From contig CAZBGR010000008.1 in NCBI GenBank assembly GCA_964491535.1, positions 1 through 27,031 of the forward strand: 27,031 bases of DNA. Direction: 5' to 3'. Below are positions 6,554 through 14,325 of the stretch, piece by piece. The notes under the pieces were generated by a model that did not search any database, was not told where the DNA came from, and saw only the letters and a list, made by a program, of their open reading frames with translations. Position 1 is the first letter of the stretch; each line of letters begins with the position of its first letter. The position numbers and the translations under genes were made by a program. This DNA comes from CAZBGR01 sp964491535. Lineage in GTDB: Bacteria; Bacillota_I; Bacilli_A; RF39; UBA660.

Positions 6554-8761
6554 CTATCTATTATTAATAGTAATTAAATCTTGAATGGTATTTCTAATAA
6601 AAATACTATGATCATTACCTTCCAATTCAAAACGGCTATATGGATATCCAAAACTTCTCTTTCTCTCAAGGTTATTTCCCCTTATACTAAGTATCGAAGC
6701 TCGATTTAAAGTAATTGTATATAAAGGAACTTGATTATATAAAGCATAATTTAATGATTCGATTTCTGAAATTAATGGTTGATATTCCTCTTTAGCCCAA
6801 TTATCCCCTGGAAGACGATTATTAGGAAAAAGATCGTTTAATGATATCTGTCTTACTATAAAACCAGGAATATTTGAAGTGGGTGGCCAATGAAGATTTT
6901 TAACCGCATATTTACAATCAATAGTTATCTTTCCGTAATCCCTTTTATTAACATCCGCAATTTTACTTTCAAATTTATTACCCAAGGGACCAAAATCAGT
7001 AATCTTTAATTTTATATTATAATTTCCGGTTGGTTGATCGCGTTCAATATAAAAATAATGTCCATGAGGTATATAATCGGGTAAAGAAGTTTCCGAATAT
7101 AAACCCGTATATGGTTCAAGATATTTAAAAGTAAAATTATAAGTAAAATCAATAGCCGTTGTTTCAACTTTTTTATTATCAGGCCCGCTTAAACTCGAAT
7201 TTGAGGTTGATTCATTATCTACTTTAACATAGTTTTCTTTGGTTTCTGTCCCATTTGCTAATGTAACAGTAGCTTCAATATTAGGGTTAGGCTCATACAA
7301 ATTATTTTTAAACCAATTATTACAAGTAGACGAAAGAGTAGAGGATAAATTTTCCCTTCTACATATCCTTGTCCCTTTCAGCTTAATAGGATAAGAAAGC
7401 CCCATCCCCGAAATTACTTCTTCTGGTTTATCAACTTTAAAATATAGTTCTTCATTGCACCTTACCTTACAGGTTAAATCCTCATACACTACATAACCAG
7501 CATCGAATTCTTCTTTACAATGACTTTCACACCAAGGAGGTTCCGCTCCTTTTGGTGCTTCAAAATTTGGATCGTGAGGAAAATAAAATGTTTTTGTTTT
7601 TGGTGCCCCACATTGTATATTATCATCTTTATAATATAAACACTGCCACGGAATACAAGTTTGAATGAAAGTCATTAAACTACCAGCCGGAGGCATAACC
7701 CATACCGACGGAAGATAACCTTGATATGTGCCTCCATCAACAACCCGACAATCACTTCCTGCTACAAACGAACCTATTTTAACTTTCACACCATACATTC
7801 CCAATTTATAAGGAGGACTTAATCTGATAAATTTATTTTCTCCCGCTTGACGCGAATAAAAAGTATATAGTTCATTAATTGAAAATTTTGCCCAAGGCCA
7901 ATTAGGATAACCATCTACAAGATTAGTCGGATAATCTATAGTGCAGCTATTATTGGGTAAATTACAAGTACAAGCTTGAGTAGATTGAGAGGTACTGCGT
8001 TGCATAAAACCCTGACTTACAGTTACCCTACCTTTATTATAGTTAGTTTTTAATTCCATCCCTATTATTTGTTTAACTTCGTTACTAATAACATAGTTAG
8101 TAGCAACAAAATTAGTAATCTCTTCCTTAAAGCTAGGCAAAGTAAAGGTTTGTCCATATACAGATTCATTATGCCCACTTTGGACAATCTTAAGTTTTAA
8201 ACATAATTCTTTACGCCCACTTCCGGGTGAAAAGATGGCTTTAGCAAAAGCTTCCTTAATTCCTCCCGCCCCTTCAATTGGTATTTTAAATTCAAAATGA
8301 TTATTAACTAAAATTCTATTGTCGTGATTTTGAGTATTATAAATAGCAGCTGCTAATTTTTTACGAAATGAAAGAACTCCTCCCCCAGCTTCCGCCCAGT
8401 ATCCTGCAATTGTTTTATAACCAGCCGCTTGATAATAATTAGAGGCTGAAAAAAAAGTTGAATTGACATTGTTAGTATCTTTATTACCAAAAGCCCCATA
8501 CGCGGAACTACTATTTATAGGACCTATTAAATTGTTTGCTTTATTAGTGTTATCTGCTACATAAAGGGTAAATTGAGGATTTACCTGATGATGATTAACC
8601 CCTGTACTATTACTATAAACAAGGGCCCATCCCTCAATTACAATGTCGTTACTTTTTTTGGTTATGCTCGTCACATCATAAAGAATACCGGCCGATATTT
8701 GACTAATTTTAATAAAAAAGAAAAGACCCACAAAAAAGAAAAATTTTAAATATAACTTCAT
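6554..8761 (-). CDS. Large cysteine-rich secreted protein, candidate pilus tip/adhesin
   Basis: 735 residues. A signal peptide (lysines then a phenylalanine-rich core, about 1-25, ending SQISAG) is followed by a predicted beta-rich exterior. The first 200 residues hold a beta-sandwich-like segment (DIVIEGWALVYSN, PQFTLYVADN). The centre (about 260-490) carries most of the 15 cysteines, many in pairs such as CTC, CIPWQC, CESHC and CKVRC. The last 200 residues are aromatic- and polar-rich. No LPxTG motif or C-terminal helix is seen, so it is released, bound to its partner, or held by the fibre. Its start overlaps the preceding stop as ATGA (8758-8761), so it is translationally coupled to the anchored 227-residue protein. 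I do not recognise the family; the adhesin role is inferred from position in the Tad-like operon. Confidence 0.6.
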   Translation of the reverse strand: MKLYLKFFFFVGLFFFIKISQISAGILYDVTSITKKSNDIVIEGWALVYSNSTGVNHHQVNPQFTLYVADNTNKANNLIGPINSSSAYGAFGNKDTNNVNSTFFSASNYYQAAGYKTIAGYWAEAGGGVLSFRKKLAAAIYNTQNHDNRILVNNHFEFKIPIEGAGGIKEAFAKAIFSPGSGRKELCLKLKIVQSGHNESVYGQTFTLPSFKEEITNFVATNYVISNEVKQIIGMELKTNYNKGRVTVSQGFMQRSTSQSTQACTCNLPNNSCTIDYPTNLVDGYPNWPWAKFSINELYTFYSRQAGENKFIRLSPPYKLGMYGVKVKIGSFVAGSDCRVVDGGTYQGYLPSVWVMPPAGSLMTFIQTCIPWQCLYYKDDNIQCGAPKTKTFYFPHDPNFEAPKGAEPPWCESHCKEEFDAGYVVYEDLTCKVRCNEELYFKVDKPEEVISGMGLSYPIKLKGTRICRRENLSSTLSSTCNNWFKNNLYEPNPNIEATVTLANGTETKENYVKVDNESTSNSSLSGPDNKKVETTAIDFTYNFTFKYLEPYTGLYSETSLPDYIPHGHYFYIERDQPTGNYNIKLKITDFGPLGNKFESKIADVNKRDYGKITIDCKYAVKNLHWPPTSNIPGFIVRQISLNDLFPNNRLPGDNWAKEEYQPLISEIESLNYALYNQVPLYTITLNRASILSIRGNNLERKRSFGYPYSRFELEGNDHSIFIRNTIQDLITINNR

Positions 8762-9441
8762 AAGATATTTCTCCTTTTTTTCATTCTAATAAAAATTGAA
8801 TTTCCTATTATTAGTAAAGAGGCAATTAATAATAATATTAAAGAATAATCTTGAATAAATAAAACAATCTTATCAAACCAATTATCATCATTAATTGTTA
8901 CAAGTGAATCTTCATTATCTTTTGATTTAAGCGAATCAAGATAAGCATTCATTTTAGCTTCAAACTCATCATTGTCTTCAATTACAGTATAAACATTAGA
9001 AAACCTTTGACATAAAGGACTTTCTTCATAACCCTTACATAACGGGTGTTCAGAATAATAATTATAATAAGGAACTTGAAGATATATAGTTATAATCTTA
9101 AAATTAGGACATTGCGTTTCAGTAGTGGCATAAAAATCTAGTTTAAGACCTGTTCCTGATGAAAACCCTCTATTTCTAACTTTTCTTGGATCCTCATTAT
9201 AATGAAAATAAACCGGATTATCTTCTTCCTTTATAAATAAATCTTTAGTCATTCCAACAGCATAAACATCAAAACCACTAGACTCTTCATAATCAACAAA
9301 ATCAAATGAAAAAGTTACCAAAGCTGCTAATTCCCTTAATCTTAATTGTTCATCATAAGGACAGCTTATCTCTTCCGCTTTAACAAAATCTAAAAAGATA
9401 AAAAACATAATAATTATAATTATTAATTTACGAGCAAACAA
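8758..9441 (-). CDS. Exported protein with signal peptide and C-terminal membrane anchor
   Basis: 227 residues: signal peptide about 1-22 (MFARKL, isoleucine/phenylalanine core, VKA/EE), an extracytoplasmic domain with four cysteines (ISCPY, TQCPN, PLCKG, PLCQR), then a C-terminal helix (about 199-218) followed by a basic tail RMKKRRNIL that should stay inside the cell. The start codon is TTG (9439-9441), chosen because GAGGAG lies at the right distance and no ATG or GTG fits. The stop overlaps the start of the 735-residue protein by 4 bases. Coupled expression and shared cysteine content suggest that it anchors or presents that partner. I do not recognise the family. Confidence 0.6.
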   Translation of the reverse strand: MFARKLIIIIIMFFIFLDFVKAEEISCPYDEQLRLRELAALVTFSFDFVDYEESSGFDVYAVGMTKDLFIKEEDNPVYFHYNEDPRKVRNRGFSSGTGLKLDFYATTETQCPNFKIITIYLQVPYYNYYSEHPLCKGYEESPLCQRFSNVYTVIEDNDEFEAKMNAYLDSLKSKDNEDSLVTINDDNWFDKIVLFIQDYSLILLLIASLLIIGNSIFIRMKKRRNIL

Positions 9442-9521
9442 AATACCACTCCTCTATATAATTACCATCCAAATTATATCATATAATTATTACTTTTAAA
9501 AACATGTAATTCATTATTATA

Positions 9522-10043
9522 CTAGTCATTTACATCTTCAACATCTATAATTTCATACTCTTTTAATAATGAAATAATATTTTTTATAGTCAAATTAGAA
9601 CCATTTATAAAAGCTACTAATTTAGCATCTTTGAAAACCGCTAAAGCGGGAGCGTCATTTAAAAAGGGCTTCTCATCTTTTAAAACACTTTTATAATATT
9701 GAATCTCCATTAATTCTTTAAATTCCTCTACTAATAAATTAACATTTAAATATGTAATAGCTTCTTGCAAATGATACTCAACAATATAATCTTTAACTTT
9801 AGTTTCAAACCTTCGCTCATCTTCATTACTAGTTACCCCAAAATAAACAACGCAATCACGATTATCTTTGATATAATCATCAAATTCCTCTAATTTTATT
9901 TCTTTAACATATTGTCCAATAATAGGTTTATTAAATACTTGCTCTTGATATACAGCATGCCATTTTAAAATATAAAGTAATAAAATTAAAGTCCCCATTA
10001 AGAAAAGCGCTAAAGTAAAATAATTTTTATATTTTTTCATCAT
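9522..10043 (-). CDS. Membrane-anchored thioredoxin-fold protein lacking the CxxC motif
   Basis: 173 residues with an N-terminal membrane helix (about 8-27) and an extracytoplasmic domain shaped like thioredoxin: a strand CVVYFGV (64-70), a long helix, strand TYLNVN, and a segment APALAVFKDAKLVAFING resembling the cis-proline strand-turn-strand of thioredoxins. Where CxxC should be, the sequence reads TSNEDE, so no redox activity is expected. It is the first gene of the Tad-like cluster, separated by 80 bases from the 227-residue exported protein. Two adjacent ATGs follow GAGGG closely and the true start may be either. It may be a chaperone or assembly factor for the cysteine-rich exported proteins; this is inference. 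A second protein of the same design lies at 16170-16634. Confidence 0.5.
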   Translation of the reverse strand: MMKKYKNYFTLALFLMGTLILLLYILKWHAVYQEQVFNKPIIGQYVKEIKLEEFDDYIKDNRDCVVYFGVTSNEDERRFETKVKDYIVEYHLQEAITYLNVNLLVEEFKELMEIQYYKSVLKDEKPFLNDAPALAVFKDAKLVAFINGSNLTIKNIISLLKEYEIIDVEDVND

Positions 10044-10098
10044 CCCTCGCTTTCTATTTTCTAATTAAATCTTATCATATTTTGAAGATAAATAATAG

Positions 10099-11016
10099 TC
10101 ATAACTTATTTTTTTGTTTAAAAAAGTTGAGATTGCGATTAAATACTTTATATCCACACCAAGAAGCAGATAAAAAACCATATCGTTTAGTAAATTCTTT
10201 TTTAGTTAAAGCCTTAAAAGAATCTACATTTATAAACTCAAGCCCAGTAGGTAAAAACTCAGCATGATGAGAATGATTATCTTTATTATAAGGACATACT
10301 TTCATACATTTATCACACCCATAAATACAATTATTTATTAAAGATATTTCTTTTTTGGTTAAAGGAGTTTTCTTTTGAGTAATATAAGATAAACAGCGAT
10401 TACTATTTAAAAGACCTTCTTTAGTTAAAGCTTTGGTTGGACAAGCCTTTATGCAAAGATTACAATTATAACATTTCTTATTTAGAGGTTTATCTTGTTC
10501 TAAATTTAAATTAGTTAAAAGGGCTCCAACAAAAATATAAGATCCATATTGTTCATTAATTAACAAATTGTTATTACCAAAAAAACCAAGTCCTGCTTGA
10601 TAAGCTAAAGTACGATCACATAAAGGATGAGTATCACATATTATTTTATATTTAAGTGACGGCTTTAGCCTTTTAATATAATTAGCTAATAAACTTAATT
10701 TGCGTTTAATTACTTTATGATAGTCCTCACCCCATGAACAAGAAGCAAAATAAGCTTCCTTTTTAGTTAAAGCTTCCAATTTAGAGCTTGTTCTAGGATA
10801 AGCTAAAAAAATAACAATAATTGTTTTAACATCGTTCATTAACAAACGTGGATTAAGCCTTTCTTCAAGGGTTCCTTTTTGAAAAGAACAAGCATAACCC
10901 AATTTTTCTTGTAATTTTAATTTTTTCTTTAAGGTTGAATTAATTTTAGCATCAGTAAAACCAATCCCATCAATCCTTAATTTTTTACTCTCTTCAACAA
11001 TTTTCCTTTTTAACAT
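10099..11016 (-). CDS. queG: Epoxyqueuosine reductase QueG
   Basis: A 305-residue cobalamin-dependent iron-sulfur enzyme that reduces epoxyqueuosine to queuosine in tRNA. Two 4Fe-4S ferredoxin motifs are visible: CYNCNLCIKACP and CIYGCDKCMKVCP. Upstream is the family segment CDTHPLCDRTLAYQAGLG followed by GFFGNNNLLIN. The protein ends soon after the second cluster and lacks the C-terminal HEAT-like repeat of longer Bacillus-type QueG (about 380 residues). AAGGAA precedes the ATG at 11016. It starts 7 bases after the GatD-like stop, so it is the last gene of a murT-gatD-queG operon. Confidence 0.88.
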   Translation of the reverse strand: MLKRKIVEESKKLRIDGIGFTDAKINSTLKKKLKLQEKLGYACSFQKGTLEERLNPRLLMNDVKTIIVIFLAYPRTSSKLEALTKKEAYFASCSWGEDYHKVIKRKLSLLANYIKRLKPSLKYKIICDTHPLCDRTLAYQAGLGFFGNNNLLINEQYGSYIFVGALLTNLNLEQDKPLNKKCYNCNLCIKACPTKALTKEGLLNSNRCLSYITQKKTPLTKKEISLINNCIYGCDKCMKVCPYNKDNHSHHAEFLPTGLEFINVDSFKALTKKEFTKRYGFLSASWCGYKVFNRNLNFFKQKNKL

Positions 11017-11023
11017 AATTTCC

Positions 11024-11728
11024 TTATTTAATCATTTCCTTAAATTCTTTTAATCTAGTTTGATAGGCTAAAAGAGCCATTTCTTCAAAAGCTAAAGAAA
11101 CCTTTTTAACCCCTAACATTTCTATAATACTTTTAGTAAAGTAAGGATTCAAAGGTAAAATAGGACCTAATAAATAAGTTCCAATAAAATGATGATATCT
11201 AATCCCTTCTTGTTTAATATCAGGATTACGTCCACTGCCTAATAACATCTTTTGAAAATATAAATAATTTTTTCCATATAAATGACTCATTTGATTTTTA
11301 AAACCTACCAATTCCAAACCTTCTTTGGTAAGTCCTAAACATAATTCATTATAACGAACATCTTTTATCCTTTTAGCATAAAAATCAAAAATACCTAAAG
11401 CTTTAATCCTCTTTCCATTTCCTATTTCTATATATTTAGTAAAAATTTCAAGAGCATTACCTATCGCTAAAACTAAAACCTTATTATTGATTAATTCTTT
11501 TATTTTGTTTTTATAAGGAAGTAATAACTCTATTATCTCTAATTGATGATTTTCAGTAGTAGGCCCTAAATATAACATATCTATTTTAGTTTTTAAAAAG
11601 GAAGGCTCATCATTCAAAGCCGTAAAAATAAATTTAACCTCCCCCAAACACTCTTCTAAATATTTTAAATTACCATAATCCCCATATAAATTCATATATT
11701 CAGGATACAACACTTCAATTTTAATCAT
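11024..11728 (-). CDS. gatD: GatD-like subunit of the lipid II isoglutaminyl synthase, catalytic residues lost
   Basis: 234 residues of the class I glutamine-amidotransferase (CobB/CobQ-like) fold, paired with murT as in staphylococci and streptococci. Family marks are kept: YPEYMNLYGDYGNLKYL at the N-terminus, the strand MLYLGP, and GTYLLGPILPLNP near 183-195. In GatD the nucleophile lies in an AICGG elbow; here the same place reads VLAIGNALE, with Gly90 at the cysteine position. The catalytic histidine of GTYxHGP is Leu187. With both residues gone, glutamine hydrolysis should be impossible. The gene overlaps murT by 8 bases, so the pair is still co-translated. Family membership is firm; loss of activity is inferred from my hand alignment. 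Confidence 0.8.
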   Translation of the reverse strand: MIKIEVLYPEYMNLYGDYGNLKYLEECLGEVKFIFTALNDEPSFLKTKIDMLYLGPTTENHQLEIIELLLPYKNKIKELINNKVLVLAIGNALEIFTKYIEIGNGKRIKALGIFDFYAKRIKDVRYNELCLGLTKEGLELVGFKNQMSHLYGKNYLYFQKMLLGSGRNPDIKQEGIRYHHFIGTYLLGPILPLNPYFTKSIIEMLGVKKVSLAFEEMALLAYQTRLKEFKEMIK

Positions 11729-13112
11729 TATTAACTATCCTTTCTTTTACTTTGTTTTTTAATTTAAAGGCTAAAGGATAAGCATAAAGCTCATATAAAA
11801 TAAATATTTTATCAATCTTAGAAAGGGAAATAAGCTGATCCACATCTTGATAACGTTGATTAGTAACAAGCTTGCCCTCATCAATAAAAGCCATTTTTAA
11901 TCTTAAAGCTACATCATAACATCTAGTTCCTCCAATAACAATTTGTTTAATAGTAGGATCGTTTAAATATTCAAAATCTGTATCATATAACCACGATATA
12001 TCTTCACTACCATGAACCTTATCCAAAAAATCAGTAACATATAAAACAACTACTTTATTACCAGATTGACTTCTAACATAATCAAACATCCTCGAACAAG
12101 AAATAGGGTTTTGATCTTTAGCTAACATCGTTATAACTTCTATATTATTAATTAATTCATTTTTTAAACGATCCTTTTTTAAAGTTAATTGTTCAAAGGG
12201 CCTTTTTATTTGTCGATGAGACAAACCAAAAGTTCTAAGAACAGCAATAGTTGAAATCATATTATAAATATTAAAAATACTATCATCAATTAACTTATAT
12301 TTTATTATTTTATTTCCTTCATTTAAAATAAAAATTCTTTTTTTATAATCTACTTCAGAAACTTGAAAATCAGCCTCAGGTGATTTAAAATGACACTTAG
12401 GACAAAAAGCTTTACCAATATGATGATAATGATAATAAAGATACTCTAATTTATGTTTGCAAAGAGGACAAACTCTAATATCCCTGACAATATTATTAAA
12501 CGGTTTTTCAAAAGGTAAAGGACCAACGGCAAAATAAACCTTTTTATTTTCCTTACGACCAATATTACAAGAAATTAAATCATCCGCATTTAAAATTAAA
12601 GTTGTTGTTTTTGGAATTGAGCCTTTAATTTTAGTTAAAATAAATTCACTATGACCATTCCTTTTGATAGAATCGCGAAATAAATTAGTACAAATTAAAT
12701 AAGTGGGTGGCAAATGATCATAAACAAAACCAGATATTCGTTCATCTACCTCTAAAACGGCTACTTCACTCTTAACCTTCCCTAACAAATTAGAAACTTC
12801 TAACAATGAAGAAGCTATCCCATAGGGCATATTAGAACCCTTATCATTAATAACCGTCGTCAATCCATTAGCCTTTAAAATATGATTAATAAAATTAGCC
12901 ACACTTGTTTTACCATTAGTCCCTGTTACCGCAATAATAGTTTTAGGGCGACCAATTAAACTTAAAAAATTAGGGCAAACCTTAATCGCTAATTTACCAG
13001 GGAAATGAGTACCCCCTTCTTTATCATAAATCATTCTAATTATTAACTTTACTACTTTACCTAAATATAAAGCTAATAAAAAACGAACATACATTGTTTT
13101 TTTCTTAATCAT
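11721..13112 (-). CDS. murT: MurT, ligase subunit of the lipid II isoglutaminyl synthase
   Basis: A 463-residue Mur-ligase-like enzyme that amidates the D-Glu of lipid II with ammonia from GatD. Visible: the ATP loop TGTNGKTS, the central Mur segment EVDERISG with NLFRDSIKRNGH, a four-cysteine zinc ribbon (CPLCKHKLEYLYYHYHHIGK then FCPKC), and the C-terminal DUF1727-type domain ending in EDISWLYDTDFEYL. The domain motif that usually reads NPxGFN is NPISCS here. The start at 13112 is preferred because GTAGGTG lies six bases upstream; the in-frame ATG and TTG further up overlap the promoter -10. The gene overlaps gatD by 8 bases. Confidence 0.88.
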   Translation of the reverse strand: MIKKKTMYVRFLLALYLGKVVKLIIRMIYDKEGGTHFPGKLAIKVCPNFLSLIGRPKTIIAVTGTNGKTSVANFINHILKANGLTTVINDKGSNMPYGIASSLLEVSNLLGKVKSEVAVLEVDERISGFVYDHLPPTYLICTNLFRDSIKRNGHSEFILTKIKGSIPKTTTLILNADDLISCNIGRKENKKVYFAVGPLPFEKPFNNIVRDIRVCPLCKHKLEYLYYHYHHIGKAFCPKCHFKSPEADFQVSEVDYKKRIFILNEGNKIIKYKLIDDSIFNIYNMISTIAVLRTFGLSHRQIKRPFEQLTLKKDRLKNELINNIEVITMLAKDQNPISCSRMFDYVRSQSGNKVVVLYVTDFLDKVHGSEDISWLYDTDFEYLNDPTIKQIVIGGTRCYDVALRLKMAFIDEGKLVTNQRYQDVDQLISLSKIDKIFILYELYAYPLAFKLKNKVKERIVNND

Positions 13113-13133
13113 TCTAACACCTACTACTCTTAA

Positions 13134-13162
13134 ATAATACATCAATTTAATAATTTAATCAA
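13134..13162 (-). promoter_or_regulatory. Promoter of the murT-gatD-queG operon
   Basis: On the minus strand TTGATT (13157-13162) and TATTAT (13134-13139) are 17 bases apart. The start of transcription would fall about 15 bases before the murT ATG at 13112. It sits directly after the terminator of the upstream gene, which supports a new transcription unit here. Confidence 0.6.
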
Positions 13163-13163
13163 T

Positions 13164-13186
13164 AAAAAGAGCTAATAAATTAGCCC
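13164..13186 (-). terminator. Rho-independent terminator of the four-helix membrane protein gene
   Basis: On the minus strand GGGCTAA, a TTTA loop and TTAGCTC form a 7-bp stem with one G-T pair (13169-13186), followed by TTTTT (13164-13168). It lies just after the stop at 13210 and before the murT promoter. Confidence 0.8.
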
Positions 13187-13209
13187 TATCTTAATAAATT
13201 ATTATCAAC

Positions 13210-13674
13210 TTAATTTCTAACTTCATTACCACTAATTGCTATAATGAAAATGGGAATCAAAAGCCCTAAAGATAAAATACTAAAAATTATCATTATCGTA
13301 GCTTTATTACTAAACTTACAATACAATCGATAAAAAGCAACAAATGATAAAATCACTAATCCAAAAAGAGCAAAATCACAAAATGGAGTTGGTAAAAGAG
13401 CATGAGTATATTCTTCGCCATTCGTAGTAACCATATACTTAGTTGACAATAATGTTAAGCCCATTAAAATATAACCAAAACCTACTCCATAAGCCAATTT
13501 ACCAAGTAAATAACAATTTAAAATTGGAATCCAAGCTAGCCAACCTTTTTCTTCACCTAACTTGTTGGCCATTTTCATCAAACCAATAGAAGTTAAAACA
13601 TATATCACTATAACTATTCCAATAACAACAAATGAAAAAATAAAAGTAGCCATATTTATTATCTCACTTCCCAT
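13210..13674 (-). CDS. Four-helix integral membrane protein of unknown function
   Basis: 154 residues with about four hydrophobic segments (about 9-33, 58-77, 98-116 and 124-146). Between the first two lies the stretch MKMANKLGEEKGWLAWIPILNCYLLGKLA. That pattern (a KGW followed by W-IPI-N-Y) is seen in small DUF5684/signal-peptidase-neighbour-type membrane proteins. AGGAGATAG precedes the ATG. It has a clear terminator downstream and is alone in its unit. No catalytic residues can be identified and no function is proposed. Confidence 0.6.
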   Translation of the reverse strand: MGSEIINMATFIFSFVVIGIVIVIYVLTSIGLMKMANKLGEEKGWLAWIPILNCYLLGKLAYGVGFGYILMGLTLLSTKYMVTTNGEEYTHALLPTPFCDFALFGLVILSFVAFYRLYCKFSNKATIMIIFSILSLGLLIPIFIIAISGNEVRN

Positions 13675-13798
13675 AAATTACTATCTCCTTTCTATAAATA
13701 AATTTTAACATAAATAAATATGATTTATAAATTTATTTCTTCGGTTTACATAATTTGTTTGTATTATAGAAAAATCATTTCCTATATTAGCAAAAAGA

Positions 13799-13827
13799 TT
13801 GACTTAAGTTCTAACATATTATAAAAT
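13799..13827 (+). promoter_or_regulatory. Promoter of the tRNA-Gly gene
   Basis: TTGACT (13799-13804), a 17-base spacer and TAAAAT (13822-13827) lie 17 bases before the mature tRNA 5' end at 13845, a normal distance for a stable-RNA promoter. Confidence 0.75.
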
Positions 13828-13844
13828 AAAGTTGTCCACAACTT

Positions 13845-13918
13845 GCAGATGTGGTTCAATGGTAGAATACCGCCTTGCCAAGGCGGGGATGCGGGTTCGA
13901 TTCCCGTCATTTGCTCCA
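13845..13918 (+). tRNA. tRNA-Gly (anticodon GCC)
   Basis: A complete 74-base tRNA with encoded CCA. The 7-bp acceptor stem pairs GCAGATG with CATTTGC (one G-T pair). The D arm contains GGTTCAATGGTAGA. The anticodon stem CCGCC/GGCGG closes the loop TTGCCAA with anticodon GCC. The T arm is GCGGG-TTCGATT-CCCGT. It is the only tRNA in the window, has its own promoter and terminator, and lies beside an accessory patch of gene remnants. Confidence 0.95.
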
Positions 13919-13958
13919 ATGGTAAATCTGTTTGAACCATATGTTTGAACTTAATAAT

Positions 13959-13986
13959 AAAAATCAATTCGAAAGAATTGATTTTT
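13959..13986. terminator. Terminator after tRNA-Gly
   Basis: A perfect 12-bp inverted repeat AAAAATCAATTC / GAATTGATTTTT with a GAAA loop, ending in five T on the plus strand. It lies 40 bases after the tRNA 3' end. The A-rich left arm would also give U residues on the opposite strand. Confidence 0.75.
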
Positions 13987-13988
13987 CG

Positions 13989-14313
13989 TGTATAACAAGG
14001 AAATTATGAGGAAAGGATTGATAAAATGTTAATGTTATTAAAAAAGCAGTTACAAAACTATTAAAGTATTTCTATAATTTAATTAGTTGATTTATTCAAC
14101 CCTTATTAAAACAATTATTTCGCAAATAAGAAACGTTATTGATCCAAAGGATATTTTAATTGAACTTTTGTATTTCGACTTTTTCTTTATATTATAATAA
14201 CTTTTTAACTTTAAAAAATAATGTCACAATATAGGGGTAGAAAAGTGGTAGAAAAGTGGTAGTTAGTGTAAAGAGTTCTTGGGATTTATATTTTTATAAA
14301 TGATAAAATTAAT
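13989..14313. other. Non-coding stretch in the accessory patch
   Basis: No ORF with a credible start is seen over about 325 bases. A plus-strand frame near 14087-14195 (TTG start after a stop) reads a protein-like stretch including IRNVIDPKDILIELLYF, which may be a decayed gene, but it is only about 36 codons long. A short ATG peptide with AGGAAAGG upstream starts near 14026. Neither is supported enough to call as a gene. Confidence 0.4.
14236..14262 (+). repeat. 11-bp tandem repeat
   Basis: The unit GGTAGAAAAGT is repeated twice and followed by a third partial copy (GGTAG). It lies about 65 bases before the truncated AlbA_2 ORF. No function is evident; it could be an iteron-like or slippage-derived repeat. 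Confidence 0.6.
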
Positions 14314-14325
14314 ATGGTGATAATA

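Noticed and set aside
13782..13967. Minus-strand 61-codon ORF across the tRNA
   Set aside because: It is the antisense reading of tRNA-Gly and its flanks, with no ribosome site and no protein-like family features.
14026..14170. Possible UGA-as-tryptophan reading through plus-strand frames
   Set aside because: Joining frames across TGA gives only short peptides, and genes here end with TGA in clear overlaps (8758-8760, 17805-17807), so UGA is a stop.
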